Assembly: GCA_913050325.1 (NCBI GenBank)
Contig: CAJWZP010000006.1
Coordinates: 35,864 to 99,863, forward strand
Direction of reading: 5' to 3'
Length of the DNA: 64,000 bases
Origin: an uncultured bacterium
Lineage (GTDB): Bacteria > Desulfobacterota_D > UBA1144
Below are positions 29,781 through 38,662 of this stretch, piece after piece. The notes below the pieces were generated by a model. The model searched no databases, was not told where the DNA came from, and was given only the letters and a program-made list of their open reading frames with translations. A program made the translations under genes and the position numbers. How positions within the stretch are numbered: position 1 is the first letter of the stretch; each line of letters opens with the position of its first letter.

Positions 29781-29806
29781 TTCAACACCTTTAAAATATA
29801 ATTTAG

Positions 29807-30529
29807 CTACTTATATTCATCTCCAGGCTTAAGAATATGAACTTTAGAATCACAACTTGACTCAACTTTTTCTTTAAACTGTTGTGGGTTACCAGTTAGG
29901 ACAGGAAATGTTCCATAATGAATAGGTATGTAATCATTTACTTTTAATAATTTAGTTGCATATAAAGCTTCATCTACTCCCATCGTAAAATGATCACCTA
30001 TTGGAATCATACACAAATCAGGCTTATACAACTCAGAAATAATCTCCATATCACCAAAAACACTGGTATCACCAGCATGGTAAATACAAAAATTATTGGA
30101 TAATTTAATAACAAGACCAGATGCTATACCCCCATATACTAGGTTTTCACTTTCTGTATCTGAAATGCCAGAACCATGAATTGCATTGACCATAGTAACA
30201 GTAAAATCGTCAAAATATTGGCTTCCTCCATGTGACATTGGAGAAAGATTCTCTAAACCTTTTTTTCCTAACCACTGGCCAATTTCGAAATTTGAAATAG
30301 CAATAGCACTTTTATTTTTTTTTAAAATTTCAATTGAATCACCAACATGGTCAAAATGGCCATGGGTAATTAAAACAAAATCTACGTCACCTATAGAATC
30401 AGGAGTCTCATTAGTTGAAGGATTGTCATTTAACCAAGGATCAATAATCAACTTCTTTTTTGATTCGAGTTCAATTAGAAAAGTTGAATGTCCAATATAT
30501 TTTATTTTAGTGTTTCCGGGCGTATTCAA
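29807..30529 (-). CDS. UPF0173-type metal-dependent hydrolase (MBL fold)
   Basis: A protein of about 240 residues with the metallo-beta-lactamase fold: IGHSTFLIE near the N-terminus, the metal motif THGHFDHVG, MVNAIHGSG, and the later ligands in HAGDTSVFGD and IPIHYGTF. It resembles YtkL-like UPF0173 hydrolases, whose substrate is unknown. The start is uncertain: GTG at about 30538 lies inside a GAGGTGA ribosome site, so the TTG nine bases on is preferred. It is upstream of hemQ on the same strand and divergent from serS. Confidence 0.82.
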   Translation of the reverse strand: MNTPGNTKIKYIGHSTFLIELESKKKLIIDPWLNDNPSTNETPDSIGDVDFVLITHGHFDHVGDSIEILKKNKSAIAISNFEIGQWLGKKGLENLSPMSHGGSQYFDDFTVTMVNAIHGSGISDTESENLVYGGIASGLVIKLSNNFCIYHAGDTSVFGDMEIISELYKPDLCMIPIGDHFTMGVDEALYATKLLKVNDYIPIHYGTFPVLTGNPQQFKEKVESSCDSKVHILKPGDEYK

Positions 30530-30597
30530 AACAGTCACCTCATAAAATTCAAAATCTATGTTATGATATACGAAAAAAAAAGTGAGTTCAAATTACC

Positions 30598-31863
30598 TTG
30601 ATTGATTCAAATTTTTTATATGAAAATATAAAACAAATTTCTGAAAAATTATTAAATAAAGGATATAAACTAGATTCAGAAAAATTTATAAAATTATATG
30701 AAAGTAGGAAATCAATTATTGGAAAAGTTGAAAATCTTAAGAGTGATCAAAATAAATTTACCAAAAAAATAGCTGTAGAAAAAAGAAAACCAAATCAAGA
30801 AGAATTAGAAAGTATTAAAAAGTTAATTGAGAAAATAAAAGATATAGAAACTGAAAGAAAAGTTTTTGAGGATGAGTTAAATTCTCTATTACTAGATATA
30901 CCTAATATATATGATGAAAAAGTTCCTATTGGTAAAACAAGTGATGAAAATATTGAAATTAAGAGAGTTGGGAAGATTCCAGTTTTTGATTTTGTTCCTA
31001 AAGATCATACTGAAATAGGAAAAGATTTAAACTTATTTGATTTAGATACAGCATCAAATATAACAGGTACTAGATTCAATATATATACAGGTCTAGGAGC
31101 TAAGCTAGAAAGAGCCTTAATTAATTTTATGCTCGATGAACACTCAAAAAAAGGTTATAAAGAAATTTTTCCACCTTTTATTTGCAATGAAAAAAGTTTT
31201 ATTGGAACAGGTAACCTTCCAAAATTTAAAGAAGATTTGTTCAAAATTGAAGGAACGAATTATTTTTTAATCCCTACAGCCGAGGTTCCTTTAACAAACA
31301 TTTTTTCTGATAAAGTAATAAACGAAGTTGAACTTCCTATTAAGTTAGTTGCATATAGTGCTTGTTTTAGATCAGAAGCCGGATCCTATGGAAAAGATGT
31401 TAAGGGGCTTATAAGGCAGCATCAGTTTAACAAAGTTGAACTTGTAAAATTTAGTAAGCCAGATGAGTCAAATAATGATCATAATGAACTAACTGCCGAT
31501 GCATGTGATATTCTTGATAAATTAGGATTACCATACAGAGTGGTCTTACTGTGTAGTGGGGATACCAGTTTTTCATCATCAATAACTTATGATTTAGAAG
31601 TATGGCTACCATCTGAAAACCAATATAGGGAGATATCTTCTTGTTCAAATTTTAAAGATTTTCAATCCAGAAGATCAAATATTAAATTTAAAGGTTCTGG
31701 TAAAGCACTATTCCCACATACATTAAATGGGTCAGGTCTGGCCATTGGAAGGACTTTAGTGGCCATTTTAGAAAATTATCAGCAAAAAGATGGGAGTGTT
31801 AAAATTCCTGCTGTTTTATTCCCTTATATGAACCATTTAAGGCATATAAAAAAAAATAATTAA
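30598..31863 (+). CDS. serS: Seryl-tRNA synthetase
   Basis: A 421-residue class II synthetase charging tRNA-Ser, including the tRNA-Ser found at 35041. There is an N-terminal coiled-coil arm (about residues 25-100), motif 2 in FRSEAGSYGKDVKGLIRQHQF and motif 3 in LNGSGLAIGRTLVAILENYQ. The start is most likely the TTG at 30598, giving the usual MIDSNFLYEN-like opening. No convincing ribosome site is seen. Confidence 0.95.
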   Translation: MIDSNFLYENIKQISEKLLNKGYKLDSEKFIKLYESRKSIIGKVENLKSDQNKFTKKIAVEKRKPNQEELESIKKLIEKIKDIETERKVFEDELNSLLLDIPNIYDEKVPIGKTSDENIEIKRVGKIPVFDFVPKDHTEIGKDLNLFDLDTASNITGTRFNIYTGLGAKLERALINFMLDEHSKKGYKEIFPPFICNEKSFIGTGNLPKFKEDLFKIEGTNYFLIPTAEVPLTNIFSDKVINEVELPIKLVAYSACFRSEAGSYGKDVKGLIRQHQFNKVELVKFSKPDESNNDHNELTADACDILDKLGLPYRVVLLCSGDTSFSSSITYDLEVWLPSENQYREISSCSNFKDFQSRRSNIKFKGSGKALFPHTLNGSGLAIGRTLVAILENYQQKDGSVKIPAVLFPYMNHLRHIKKNN

Positions 31864-31924
31864 TTACATTGTCTTTATATCTTTTTTAGGTAGATTACTA
31901 GAAATTATCTTACAGGAGTTAATT

Positions 31925-32134
31925 ATGAGAACATTAGATGTAATAGTTGCAGTTCTTTTAGTCGTTGGTGGATTAAATTGGGGTCTAGTTGGACTTTTTG
32001 ATTTTGATCTAGTTGCTACACTTTTTGGTAGTATTCCAGTTGTACAAAAAACTGTATATGTTGTAGTTGGTCTTTCTGCAGTCTATCAAATTATCGGACT
32101 TAAAGGAATTCAGACTAGATGGCACGTTAAATAA
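31925..32134 (+). CDS. DUF378 small membrane protein (YuzA-like)
   Basis: A 69-residue protein with two membrane helices and the DUF378 pattern LLVVGGLNWGLVGLFDFDLVA followed by VVVGLSAVYQI. The function is unknown. A good ribosome site (AGGAG) lies just before the ATG. It is between serS and the convergent frr gene; an 8-bp A/T-rich hairpin (32134-32157) follows. Confidence 0.85.
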   Translation: MRTLDVIVAVLLVVGGLNWGLVGLFDFDLVATLFGSIPVVQKTVYVVVGLSAVYQIIGLKGIQTRWHVK

Positions 32135-32138
32135 GAAA

Positions 32139-32696
32139 TTATATATTAGTAATTTCTTTCTCTTTGTTATCCGTTTCAGTTTGAATTTGGTTAATAAAAT
32201 TATCTGTCTGGTCTTGAATTTTTTTGAGACCAGACTTTTCTTCATCTTCATTAATTTCTTTATTTTTTAGTAATTTTTTTATTTTATCATTAATTTCTTT
32301 TCTGATATTTCGAATTGAGATTTTATATGTCTCTGACTGTTTATTTAGAAATTTTACTAATTCTTGTCGTCTTTCATTTGTTAATGGAGGAACATTAATC
32401 ATTATTGTTCCATCGTCATTATTAGGATTAAAGCCTAAATCAGATTTTTGAATAGCTTTAACAATTTCCTCTGCAATTGAAACATCGTAAGGAGTTAAAA
32501 TTATAAGCGAGGCTTCATTTGTATTGATATTAGATAATTGATTTAAAGGTGTCATGGCACCATAATAATCAACTTTTATATCATCAAAAATAGATTTGCT
32601 AACCGCACCACCTCGTATTTTGGAAATTTCTTTTTTAAAAGCATCTAATACTTTTCCCATTTTTTCTGAACAATCATTTATTAAAGTATCTATCAT
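32139..32696 (-). CDS. frr: Ribosome recycling factor
   Basis: A 185-residue two-domain protein that, with EF-G, splits post-termination ribosomes. The family pattern is clear: KMGKVLDAFKKEISKIRGG, DVSIAEEIVKAIQKSDLGFNP, and VPPLTNERRQELVKFLNKQSE. Length is canonical. It is the last gene of rpsB-tsf-pyrH-frr, 4 bases after pyrH. Confidence 0.96.
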   Translation of the reverse strand: MIDTLINDCSEKMGKVLDAFKKEISKIRGGAVSKSIFDDIKVDYYGAMTPLNQLSNINTNEASLIILTPYDVSIAEEIVKAIQKSDLGFNPNNDDGTIMINVPPLTNERRQELVKFLNKQSETYKISIRNIRKEINDKIKKLLKNKEINEDEEKSGLKKIQDQTDNFINQIQTETDNKEKEITNI

Positions 32697-32700
32697 AACA

Positions 32701-33420
32701 CTAGCTTACTATTGTTCCTACTTTTTTTCCAAGAATTATTTTTTTTATATTATTCTTTTGAAATAAATTAAATACACAAATAGGTATTTTATTATCCTTA
32801 CATAAACTTATAGCTGTAGAATCCATAATTTCTAGTTCTTTTTCAAGAACTTGCATATATTTAAGGGCTTTAAACATCTTTGCATTTTTATATTTATTTG
32901 GATCTTTATCATAGACGCCATTAACCTTAGTAGCTTTTAAAATTATTTCTGCATTAATTTCTAAGGCTCTTAAAGAAGCTGCAGTATCTGTAGTAAAATA
33001 TGGATTACCAGTACCAGCCGCAAAAATAACTATTCTACCCTTCTCCAAGTGTCTCATAGCTCGTCTTTGAATATAAGGCTCAGCAACTCTATTTAATTCT
33101 AAAGCAGATTGAACTCTAGTAACTTGGTTATTTTTTTCCAAAAAATGTTGAAGAGCTATTGAATTTATAGCAGTGGCAAGCATTCCCATATAATCTGCGG
33201 TTGTTCTATCCATACCCTCGGCGGCAGCGGAAACACCTCGGTAAATATTTCCACCTCCAATAACAATTGAAACTTGAACTCCCAATTTTGAAACTTCTGA
33301 TATTTCTGAAGCTATTTGATCTAGAATATTGTTATCTATTCCGTATCCTTGTCTGCCTTGTAAAGCTTCACCGCTAAGTTTTAATAGAATTCTAGAATAA
33401 GCAAGCTTGTTACTCTTCAT
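32701..33420 (-). CDS. pyrH: UMP kinase
   Basis: A 239-residue bacterial-type UMP kinase of the amino-acid-kinase fold, forming UDP from UMP. It has [42 protein letters not shown] and the nucleotide segment [13 protein letters not shown]. The ATG at 33420 overlaps the end of tsf by 11 bases; a longer in-frame start is possible but adds only poorly conserved residues. Confidence 0.96.
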   Translation of the reverse strand: MKSNKLAYSRILLKLSGEALQGRQGYGIDNNILDQIASEISEVSKLGVQVSIVIGGGNIYRGVSAAAEGMDRTTADYMGMLATAINSIALQHFLEKNNQVTRVQSALELNRVAEPYIQRRAMRHLEKGRIVIFAAGTGNPYFTTDTAASLRALEINAEIILKATKVNGVYDKDPNKYKNAKMFKALKYMQVLEKELEIMDSTAISLCKDNKIPICVFNLFQKNNIKKIILGKKVGTIVS

Positions 33421-34027
33421 TATCCTCAACTTCACCTATTTGGTATCTTGTAAATCGAGCAATATTAATATTTTCACCTAATTTCGCAATTAATTGATTC
33501 AACAAATCACTTATTTTCAACTTTGAATCTCTTATATAAACTTGATCAAGCAAACAAATCTCTTCGAGTATTTTGTTTAGTTTTCCATCAACCATTTTTT
33601 CAGCAACCTCGGGTGGCTTACCCTGCTCTTCAACTTGTGCTTTAATTATTCGCTTCTCATCTTCTATAAAAGATCCTGGGATATTATCAGATGATACAAA
33701 TTTAGGTGCAGAAGCAGCAATTTGCATACAAATTTCTTTTGAAAAATCTTGGAATTCATCATTTCTTGCAACAAAATCAGTTTCGCAATTTACTTCTAAG
33801 ATTACTCCAATCTTTCCACCTGCATGAATATAAGAAAAGATTAAGCCTTCGGACGTATCTCTTCCACTTTTCTTATCAACTTTGGACAAACCTTTAATTT
33901 TTAAAATTTCAATAGCTTTATCAATATCACCGTCAGTTTCTTCTAGGGCTTTTTTACAATCTAATAAAGGAGCAGAAGTCTTATTTCTAATTTGTTTTAC
34001 TAATTCTGCTGAAATATTTTTTGACAT
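33410..34027 (-). CDS. tsf: Elongation factor Ts
   Basis: A 205-residue nucleotide-exchange factor for EF-Tu. The start is set at [28 protein letters not shown], the family opening (UBA-like domain); upstream in-frame residues run into rpsB and are not EF-Ts. The core [15 protein letters not shown] is intact. At 205 residues it is the short form, as in Thermus, lacking part of the C-terminal dimerisation region of the E. coli protein (283). Confidence 0.95.
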   Translation of the reverse strand: MSKNISAELVKQIRNKTSAPLLDCKKALEETDGDIDKAIEILKIKGLSKVDKKSGRDTSEGLIFSYIHAGGKIGVILEVNCETDFVARNDEFQDFSKEICMQIAASAPKFVSSDNIPGSFIEDEKRIIKAQVEEQGKPPEVAEKMVDGKLNKILEEICLLDQVYIRDSKLKISDLLNQLIAKLGENINIARFTRYQIGEVEDNEE

Positions 34028-34028
34028 T

Positions 34029-34928
34029 TTATGAATCTTGACTCTCAGCCGTATCCTCTTCTGCATAGACGACAGAATCTTGTTCATTTTCTTGTGAATT
34101 TGTTTTGAATACAAAAGCTTTTCTCTCTACTACATAATCAGTTTTATCATCTTTGTCCACAACAACTTCTCCTGATTGAACTTTTTGAGAATATGCATGT
34201 TTTCCTTCATCACAAGCATTTGCAATCTTCTCTACACATAATTTAACAGCTCTTATAGCATCATCGTTACTAGGAATTATATAGTCTGCATCGGCTGGAT
34301 TAGAATTTGTATCAACTATTCCAACAACAGGTATTCCAATCTTTTTTGCTTCTTTAATTGCTATCTCTTCTTTTCTTGTATCAACAACAAACAATGCTGA
34401 TGGCATTTTCTTCATATTTAATATTCCATTCAACAAATATTCTAATTTATCCATTTCTCTATTGAGTGTTATTTGTTCTTTTTTTGGTAAGTTATCCATT
34501 TCGCCATCTTCTTTTAATTTTTTCAACTGAATTAAATAATCAACTCTTGATCTTATTGTATTAAAATTTGTTAGGGTACCGCCTAACCATCGGGAATTAA
34601 CAAAAGGCATGTCACATTTTAATGCTTCTTCTCCTATTATTTCTTGTGCTTGTTTTTTAGTTCCAACGAACAATACTTCTCCACCATTTGAAACAAGATT
34701 TTTTACAAAATCGTATGCAACCAGAAATGATTTTAATGTTTTTTGAAGATCAATTATATGAATTCCATTTCTCGAACCATAAATATACTCTTTCATAGCA
34801 GGATTCCATTGGCTTGATTGATGGCCAAAATGTACACCAGCTTCCAAAAGTTGCTTCATGGAAATTACACCCTCTTCAACTGTTTCAGTCTTAGCTTCTG
34901 TTTCTGATGTTTCGGTAATATCACTCAT
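34029..34928 (-). CDS. rpsB: 30S ribosomal protein S2
   Basis: A protein of 299 residues if it starts at MSDITETSE; upstream codons in the same frame are not conserved. The S2 core begins at [22 protein letters not shown] and includes [24 protein letters not shown] and [15 protein letters not shown]. Both ends carry extra acidic Glu/Asp/Thr-rich tails (about 22 residues at the N-terminus, about 50 at the C-terminus), an extension seen in some lineages only. tsf follows immediately. Confidence 0.95.
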   Translation of the reverse strand: MSDITETSETEAKTETVEEGVISMKQLLEAGVHFGHQSSQWNPAMKEYIYGSRNGIHIIDLQKTLKSFLVAYDFVKNLVSNGGEVLFVGTKKQAQEIIGEEALKCDMPFVNSRWLGGTLTNFNTIRSRVDYLIQLKKLKEDGEMDNLPKKEQITLNREMDKLEYLLNGILNMKKMPSALFVVDTRKEEIAIKEAKKIGIPVVGIVDTNSNPADADYIIPSNDDAIRAVKLCVEKIANACDEGKHAYSQKVQSGEVVVDKDDKTDYVVERKAFVFKTNSQENEQDSVVYAEEDTAESQDS

Positions 34929-35027
34929 AATGTTAGCTGAAAAGTTAACACAAAAAACTTTAAAATCAAATATGCAAAATACATATTTTAATAGCATTAT
35001 GAAATTAATGATTTAATATATTATCTT

Positions 35028-35033
35028 TATAAT
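35028..35033 (+). promoter_or_regulatory. Possible -10 box for tRNA-Ser
   Basis: A consensus TATAAT lies seven bases before the tRNA-Ser 5' end, with only a poor -35 (TTAATG at 35005-35010, 17-base spacing). If used, transcription would begin at or next to the mature tRNA end. Confidence 0.45.
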
Positions 35034-35040
35034 TAAATTA

Positions 35041-35123
35041 GGAGGGCTGGCAGAATTGGCAATGCACCGGTCTTGAAAACCGGCGTCCTCACGGACTTCA
35101 GGGTTCGAGTCCCTGGCCCTCCG
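35041..35123 (+). tRNA. tRNA-Ser (anticodon TGA)
   Basis: An 83-base class II tRNA with acceptor stem GGAGGGC/GCCCTCC, discriminator G, an anticodon stem CCGGT/ACCGG around CTTGAAA (anticodon TGA), a short variable arm (CGTCCTCACGGAC region) and GGTTCGAGTCC in the T arm. CCA is not encoded. The rsmI ATG is only seven bases downstream. Confidence 0.97.
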
Positions 35124-35130
35124 TTTAGAT

Positions 35131-35961
35131 ATGAGTTTTTACATAGTTTCTACACCAATAGGTAATTTGGAAGACCTTTCTGAAAGATCAATTAGAATCC
35201 TTAGAGAAAGTGATATCATTCTTTGTGAGAAAAAAGTAAGAGCTTTAAAGCTTATTTCTTATTTAAGAATTAAGAATGTGAAACTTGTGCCTTATCACGA
35301 TTCAAAATCGGAAAAAATATTTAATTTAATTCATAAAGAATTGAATAATTCGAAGAACATATCTTTAATTTCTGATGCTGGAACTCCTTTAATTTCTGAT
35401 CCAGGTAATAAATTAGTCAAAAAACTAATTGAAAACAATTTTGATCCAATTGTAATACCTGGACCATCATCAATAATATCTTCTCTTGTTATATCGGGAT
35501 TAGATATAGGTAAATTTATCTTTTATGGGTTTTTACCAAAATCAAAAAATAAAATAGAAAAAGAGCTTCTTAAATATCTGGATTTACAAATACCAGTATT
35601 GTTCTTTGTTAGTAAAAACGATATGAAAAAGGTATATAATATTTTAAAAGATTATCCTAAAAATATTTTTTATTCTTTATCGAAAGAAATTACGAAGAAA
35701 AATGAGAAAACATTAAGAGGGAAAATTAATGACCTCTCTGAAAAAAAACTTTTTAATTTTATTGAAAAAGGTGAATTAATATTAATTCTAAATTTAAAAT
35801 ATTTTCAAGAGGTTGATGAAAAAATTATAAGAGAAGAAATTAAACTACATAAGATGGAAAAGATATCAAAAAAAGATGTAGCTTATAAAATTAGAGAAAA
35901 ATTCCAAATAAAAAAAAATTTATCTTATGAGCTAACTATAAAATACTGGGATGAGAATTAA
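35131..35961 (+). CDS. rsmI: 16S rRNA 2'-O-methyltransferase RsmI
   Basis: A 276-residue SAM methyltransferase of the tetrapyrrole-methylase fold, which methylates the ribose of C1402 in 16S rRNA. It has the opening FYIVSTPIGNLEDLSERSIR, ISDAGTPLISDPGNKLV and PGPSSIISSLVISGL. The ATG is seven bases from the end of tRNA-Ser and has no ribosome site, so a processed message would be almost leaderless. The end overlaps gatA tail to tail by 26 bases. Confidence 0.93.
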   Translation: MSFYIVSTPIGNLEDLSERSIRILRESDIILCEKKVRALKLISYLRIKNVKLVPYHDSKSEKIFNLIHKELNNSKNISLISDAGTPLISDPGNKLVKKLIENNFDPIVIPGPSSIISSLVISGLDIGKFIFYGFLPKSKNKIEKELLKYLDLQIPVLFFVSKNDMKKVYNILKDYPKNIFYSLSKEITKKNEKTLRGKINDLSEKKLFNFIEKGELILILNLKYFQEVDEKIIREEIKLHKMEKISKKDVAYKIREKFQIKKNLSYELTIKYWDEN

Positions 35962-37405
35962 AACCTACTTCTTTTTCAATTGAATATGCAATTTTAAGTA
36001 GTTTTTCTTCATCTAATTTTTGCGATGTGAGCTGTAATCCTAGAGGAAGATTATTCTTACTAAGAGATATTGGAATTGATATTGAGGGTAATTGAGCTAG
36101 ATTTGCAGGAATAGTAAGTATATCTGATAAGTACATTTTCAGTGGGTCATTAACTTTCTCTCCAACTTTAAACGGCAATTCAGGACAAGTTGGTGAAATT
36201 ACACAATCAACATCATTGAAAGCAATATTGAAATCATTAGTTATCAATTTCTTTGCATGAACTGCTTTTAAATAATAAGCATCATAATATCCTGAAGATA
36301 AAGCATATGTTCCCAACATAATTCTTCTTTTAACTTCATTTCCAAATCCTTTAGATCTATTATTAATATAAACCTCTTCTAAATCTTTCGGATCAAGATT
36401 TTTATCTGAATATCCATATCTAATACCATCAAATCTAGACAAATTAGAGCTGGCTTCACAAGGTGCAATAATATAATAAGTAGCTACGGAGAATTTAGCA
36501 TTTGGAATCTTAATATCTATTATCTTACAACCTAAATTTTCCAAGTTTTTAATCAAATTTTCAAAATTAGTCCTTATCTCATCATCTAACCCTGTTTCAA
36601 GTAAATCATATGGCACACCAATCTTAAAATCTTTCAATGAATATTTATCATTAACTAGAGACTCATATATTGTTGTAGGTGGTAAATTTATCGATGTTGA
36701 ATCTTTGGGATCAAATCCAGATATAGAATCTAAAACAATTGCTGAATCCTTAACATTTTGAGTGATTGGTCCCGCTTGATCTAAAGATGAAGAAAAAGCT
36801 ATCATTCCAAATCTACTTACTCTTCCATAAGATGGCTTTAAGCCAACTACTCCACAAAATGAAGCTGGTTGTCTAATTGAACCTCCTGTATCAGTTCCGA
36901 CTGAAAAACATGATGTTCCAGCAGAAACACTAGCAGCTGAACCACCACTTGATCCTCCAGGAACTCTGGATAAGTCCCAAGGGTTAAAAGTTGGACCAAA
37001 GAATGAAGTTTCAGTAGATGATCCCATAGCAAATTCATCCATATTGTTTTTTCCTATAATTAAAGAACTCTGAACATTTAATCTTTCATATACTGTAGAA
37101 TCATAATTTGATATATAATCTTTTAACATTTTTGAGCCGCAAGAACATTTATAATTTTTAACAAGAAAAATATCTTTTAGTGATAGCGGAATTCCAAACA
37201 ACAAAGATTTTTTAAGTTTATCTGAACCCAATTGGTCATCAAGCTTCTTGGCATTATCTTTTAAATCTTCTCTAAATATTTCAACAAAAGAATTAATTTT
37301 TGCTTCATTCTTATCAATATCTTTTAGGTATTCTTTTACGACCTCAGATGGACAGAAATCTTTATTCAAATAACCCAGATGAATTTCTTCAATAGTTTTA
37401 AACAT
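35936..37405 (-). CDS. gatA: Asp/Glu-tRNA amidotransferase subunit A
   Basis: A 489-residue amidase subunit of GatCAB, which releases ammonia from glutamine to convert Glu-tRNA-Gln (or Asp-tRNA-Asn) to the amide form. The Ser-cisSer-Lys triad is visible: lysine in GIPLSLKDIFLVK, serines in PGGSSGGSAASVSAG, and the conserved GTDTGGSIRQPASFCGVVGLKP. gatC lies 5 bases upstream, and gatB is 3 kb away on the same strand with other genes between. Confidence 0.97.
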   Translation of the reverse strand: MFKTIEEIHLGYLNKDFCPSEVVKEYLKDIDKNEAKINSFVEIFREDLKDNAKKLDDQLGSDKLKKSLLFGIPLSLKDIFLVKNYKCSCGSKMLKDYISNYDSTVYERLNVQSSLIIGKNNMDEFAMGSSTETSFFGPTFNPWDLSRVPGGSSGGSAASVSAGTSCFSVGTDTGGSIRQPASFCGVVGLKPSYGRVSRFGMIAFSSSLDQAGPITQNVKDSAIVLDSISGFDPKDSTSINLPPTTIYESLVNDKYSLKDFKIGVPYDLLETGLDDEIRTNFENLIKNLENLGCKIIDIKIPNAKFSVATYYIIAPCEASSNLSRFDGIRYGYSDKNLDPKDLEEVYINNRSKGFGNEVKRRIMLGTYALSSGYYDAYYLKAVHAKKLITNDFNIAFNDVDCVISPTCPELPFKVGEKVNDPLKMYLSDILTIPANLAQLPSISIPISLSKNNLPLGLQLTSQKLDEEKLLKIAYSIEKEVGFNSHPSIL

Positions 37406-37410
37406 TATTT

Positions 37411-37704
37411 TTATTCCTCATCTTCAATTACTTTTTTTACCGAAAAGAATTTATCTTCCTTATTATTAGCATTTAATAAAACCTGATCATTTGTAAGCTT
37501 TATAACCTCAGTATCATCTCTCATTGAATAATCTTTGTTAAAATCATCTACATTTACTTTAGTATCAATACTTACACTATCTAAAAGATCTATATATTCT
37601 ACAATTTCTTTGAAATTTTTAATAAAAATATCTAAGTCATTATCTTTTATATCAAGCTTAGAAAGGTTTGAAATTTTTAGAACTAATTCTTTATCTACTG
37701 ACAT
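37411..37704 (-). CDS. gatC: Asp/Glu-tRNA amidotransferase subunit C
   Basis: A 97-residue small subunit that wraps around GatA and holds the complex together. The family pattern is LKISNLSKLDIKDND, ending with RDDTEVIKLTNDQVLLNANNK before an acidic tail. It stands directly before gatA and 11 bases after gshB. Confidence 0.92.
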   Translation of the reverse strand: MSVDKELVLKISNLSKLDIKDNDLDIFIKNFKEIVEYIDLLDSVSIDTKVNVDDFNKDYSMRDDTEVIKLTNDQVLLNANNKEDKFFSVKKVIEDEE

Positions 37705-37715
37705 TTATCACTCCT

Positions 37716-38660
37716 TTAAGTTTTATGAATTATAAAATCTAAAATATTTTTTTCTAGATTAACTTTATTGGCTCTATTTATCTCCTGAACACATGTAGGG
37801 CTAGTTATATTAATTTCTGTTAAATATTTACCAATTATATCAATCCCTGCAAGATATATACCATTTTTAATTATAAAGGTCTTAATTCTTTTACATATTC
37901 TTAAATCATCATCAGTAATTTCTGTTTTATGTGGAGTACCACCGGAATGAAAATTACATATAAAACTATCTTTTGAAGATTTTCTAAGAATGGCTCCTAT
38001 CGGTTCACCATCTAATAATATTACTCTTTTATCACCGTATTTAACTTCACTTATAAACTCTTGTAGGATATATGTTTCATTTGGATTCAAATATACTTTT
38101 TCTTTTTGATTAAAAGTAAATTTTTGAATTCCTTCACCGCCACATAAATTTAATGGCTTGATGACAATCCCCAGTTTACAATTTTTTGCCCATTGATTTA
38201 TAAATTCAAGATCGGAACCTAAGCATAATGAGGTATTTGGAACAATATCTTCAAATTGTAATGTTGATAATTTTTCATTAAAAGCTCTTAATGATGAAGG
38301 ATTGTTCACTACTAAAGAATCACTTTTGACCATATCTAAAATATACGTGGCTCTAATATATTCATCATCTACAGGAGGATCTTTTCTCATGAAAATGACA
38401 TCAAAATATTTTAGTTCAATATTTTTATCCATAGATTTAATTGAAAAAATTTCATTATCATTTGAATATTGGAATACATTAAGATTGAAAGCTTTTGATA
38501 CATGGGCAATCTTTTGATTTATAAATAAATCTTTTTGATTACAATAATAAACACTTATATCTCTTTTAAAGGCTTCAAGCATTAAAATATAAGAGGTGTC
38601 TTTATTTGGAATCACTTCTTCAATAGGATCCATTATAAAAAGAAATTTTTTCTTTTTCAT
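37716..38660 (-). CDS. gshB: Glutathione synthetase
   Basis: A 314-residue ATP-grasp ligase joining gamma-glutamylcysteine and glycine. It starts FLFIMDPIEEVIPNKDTSYILM, contains IVIKPLNLCGGEGIQKF and EFISEVKYGDKRVILLDGEPIGAI, and ends with LAGIDIIGKYLTEINITSPT, all of the bacterial GshB type. It implies glutathione production; gshA is not in the window. It is 2 bases after carA on the same strand. Confidence 0.95.
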   Translation of the reverse strand: MKKKKFLFIMDPIEEVIPNKDTSYILMLEAFKRDISVYYCNQKDLFINQKIAHVSKAFNLNVFQYSNDNEIFSIKSMDKNIELKYFDVIFMRKDPPVDDEYIRATYILDMVKSDSLVVNNPSSLRAFNEKLSTLQFEDIVPNTSLCLGSDLEFINQWAKNCKLGIVIKPLNLCGGEGIQKFTFNQKEKVYLNPNETYILQEFISEVKYGDKRVILLDGEPIGAILRKSSKDSFICNFHSGGTPHKTEITDDDLRICKRIKTFIIKNGIYLAGIDIIGKYLTEINITSPTCVQEINRANKVNLEKNILDFIIHKT

Positions 38661-38662
38661 AA

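Noticed and set aside
32134..32157. 8-bp A/T-only inverted repeat between DUF378 and frr as a terminator
   Set aside because: The stem is AGAAATTA/TAATTTCT with no real T-run; such weak stems are expected by chance at this base composition.
34029..34114. Longer N-terminus for EF-Ts reaching into rpsB
   Set aside because: The extra 29 residues are not EF-Ts-like and overlap rpsB coding sequence; the ATG at 34027 gives the family start.
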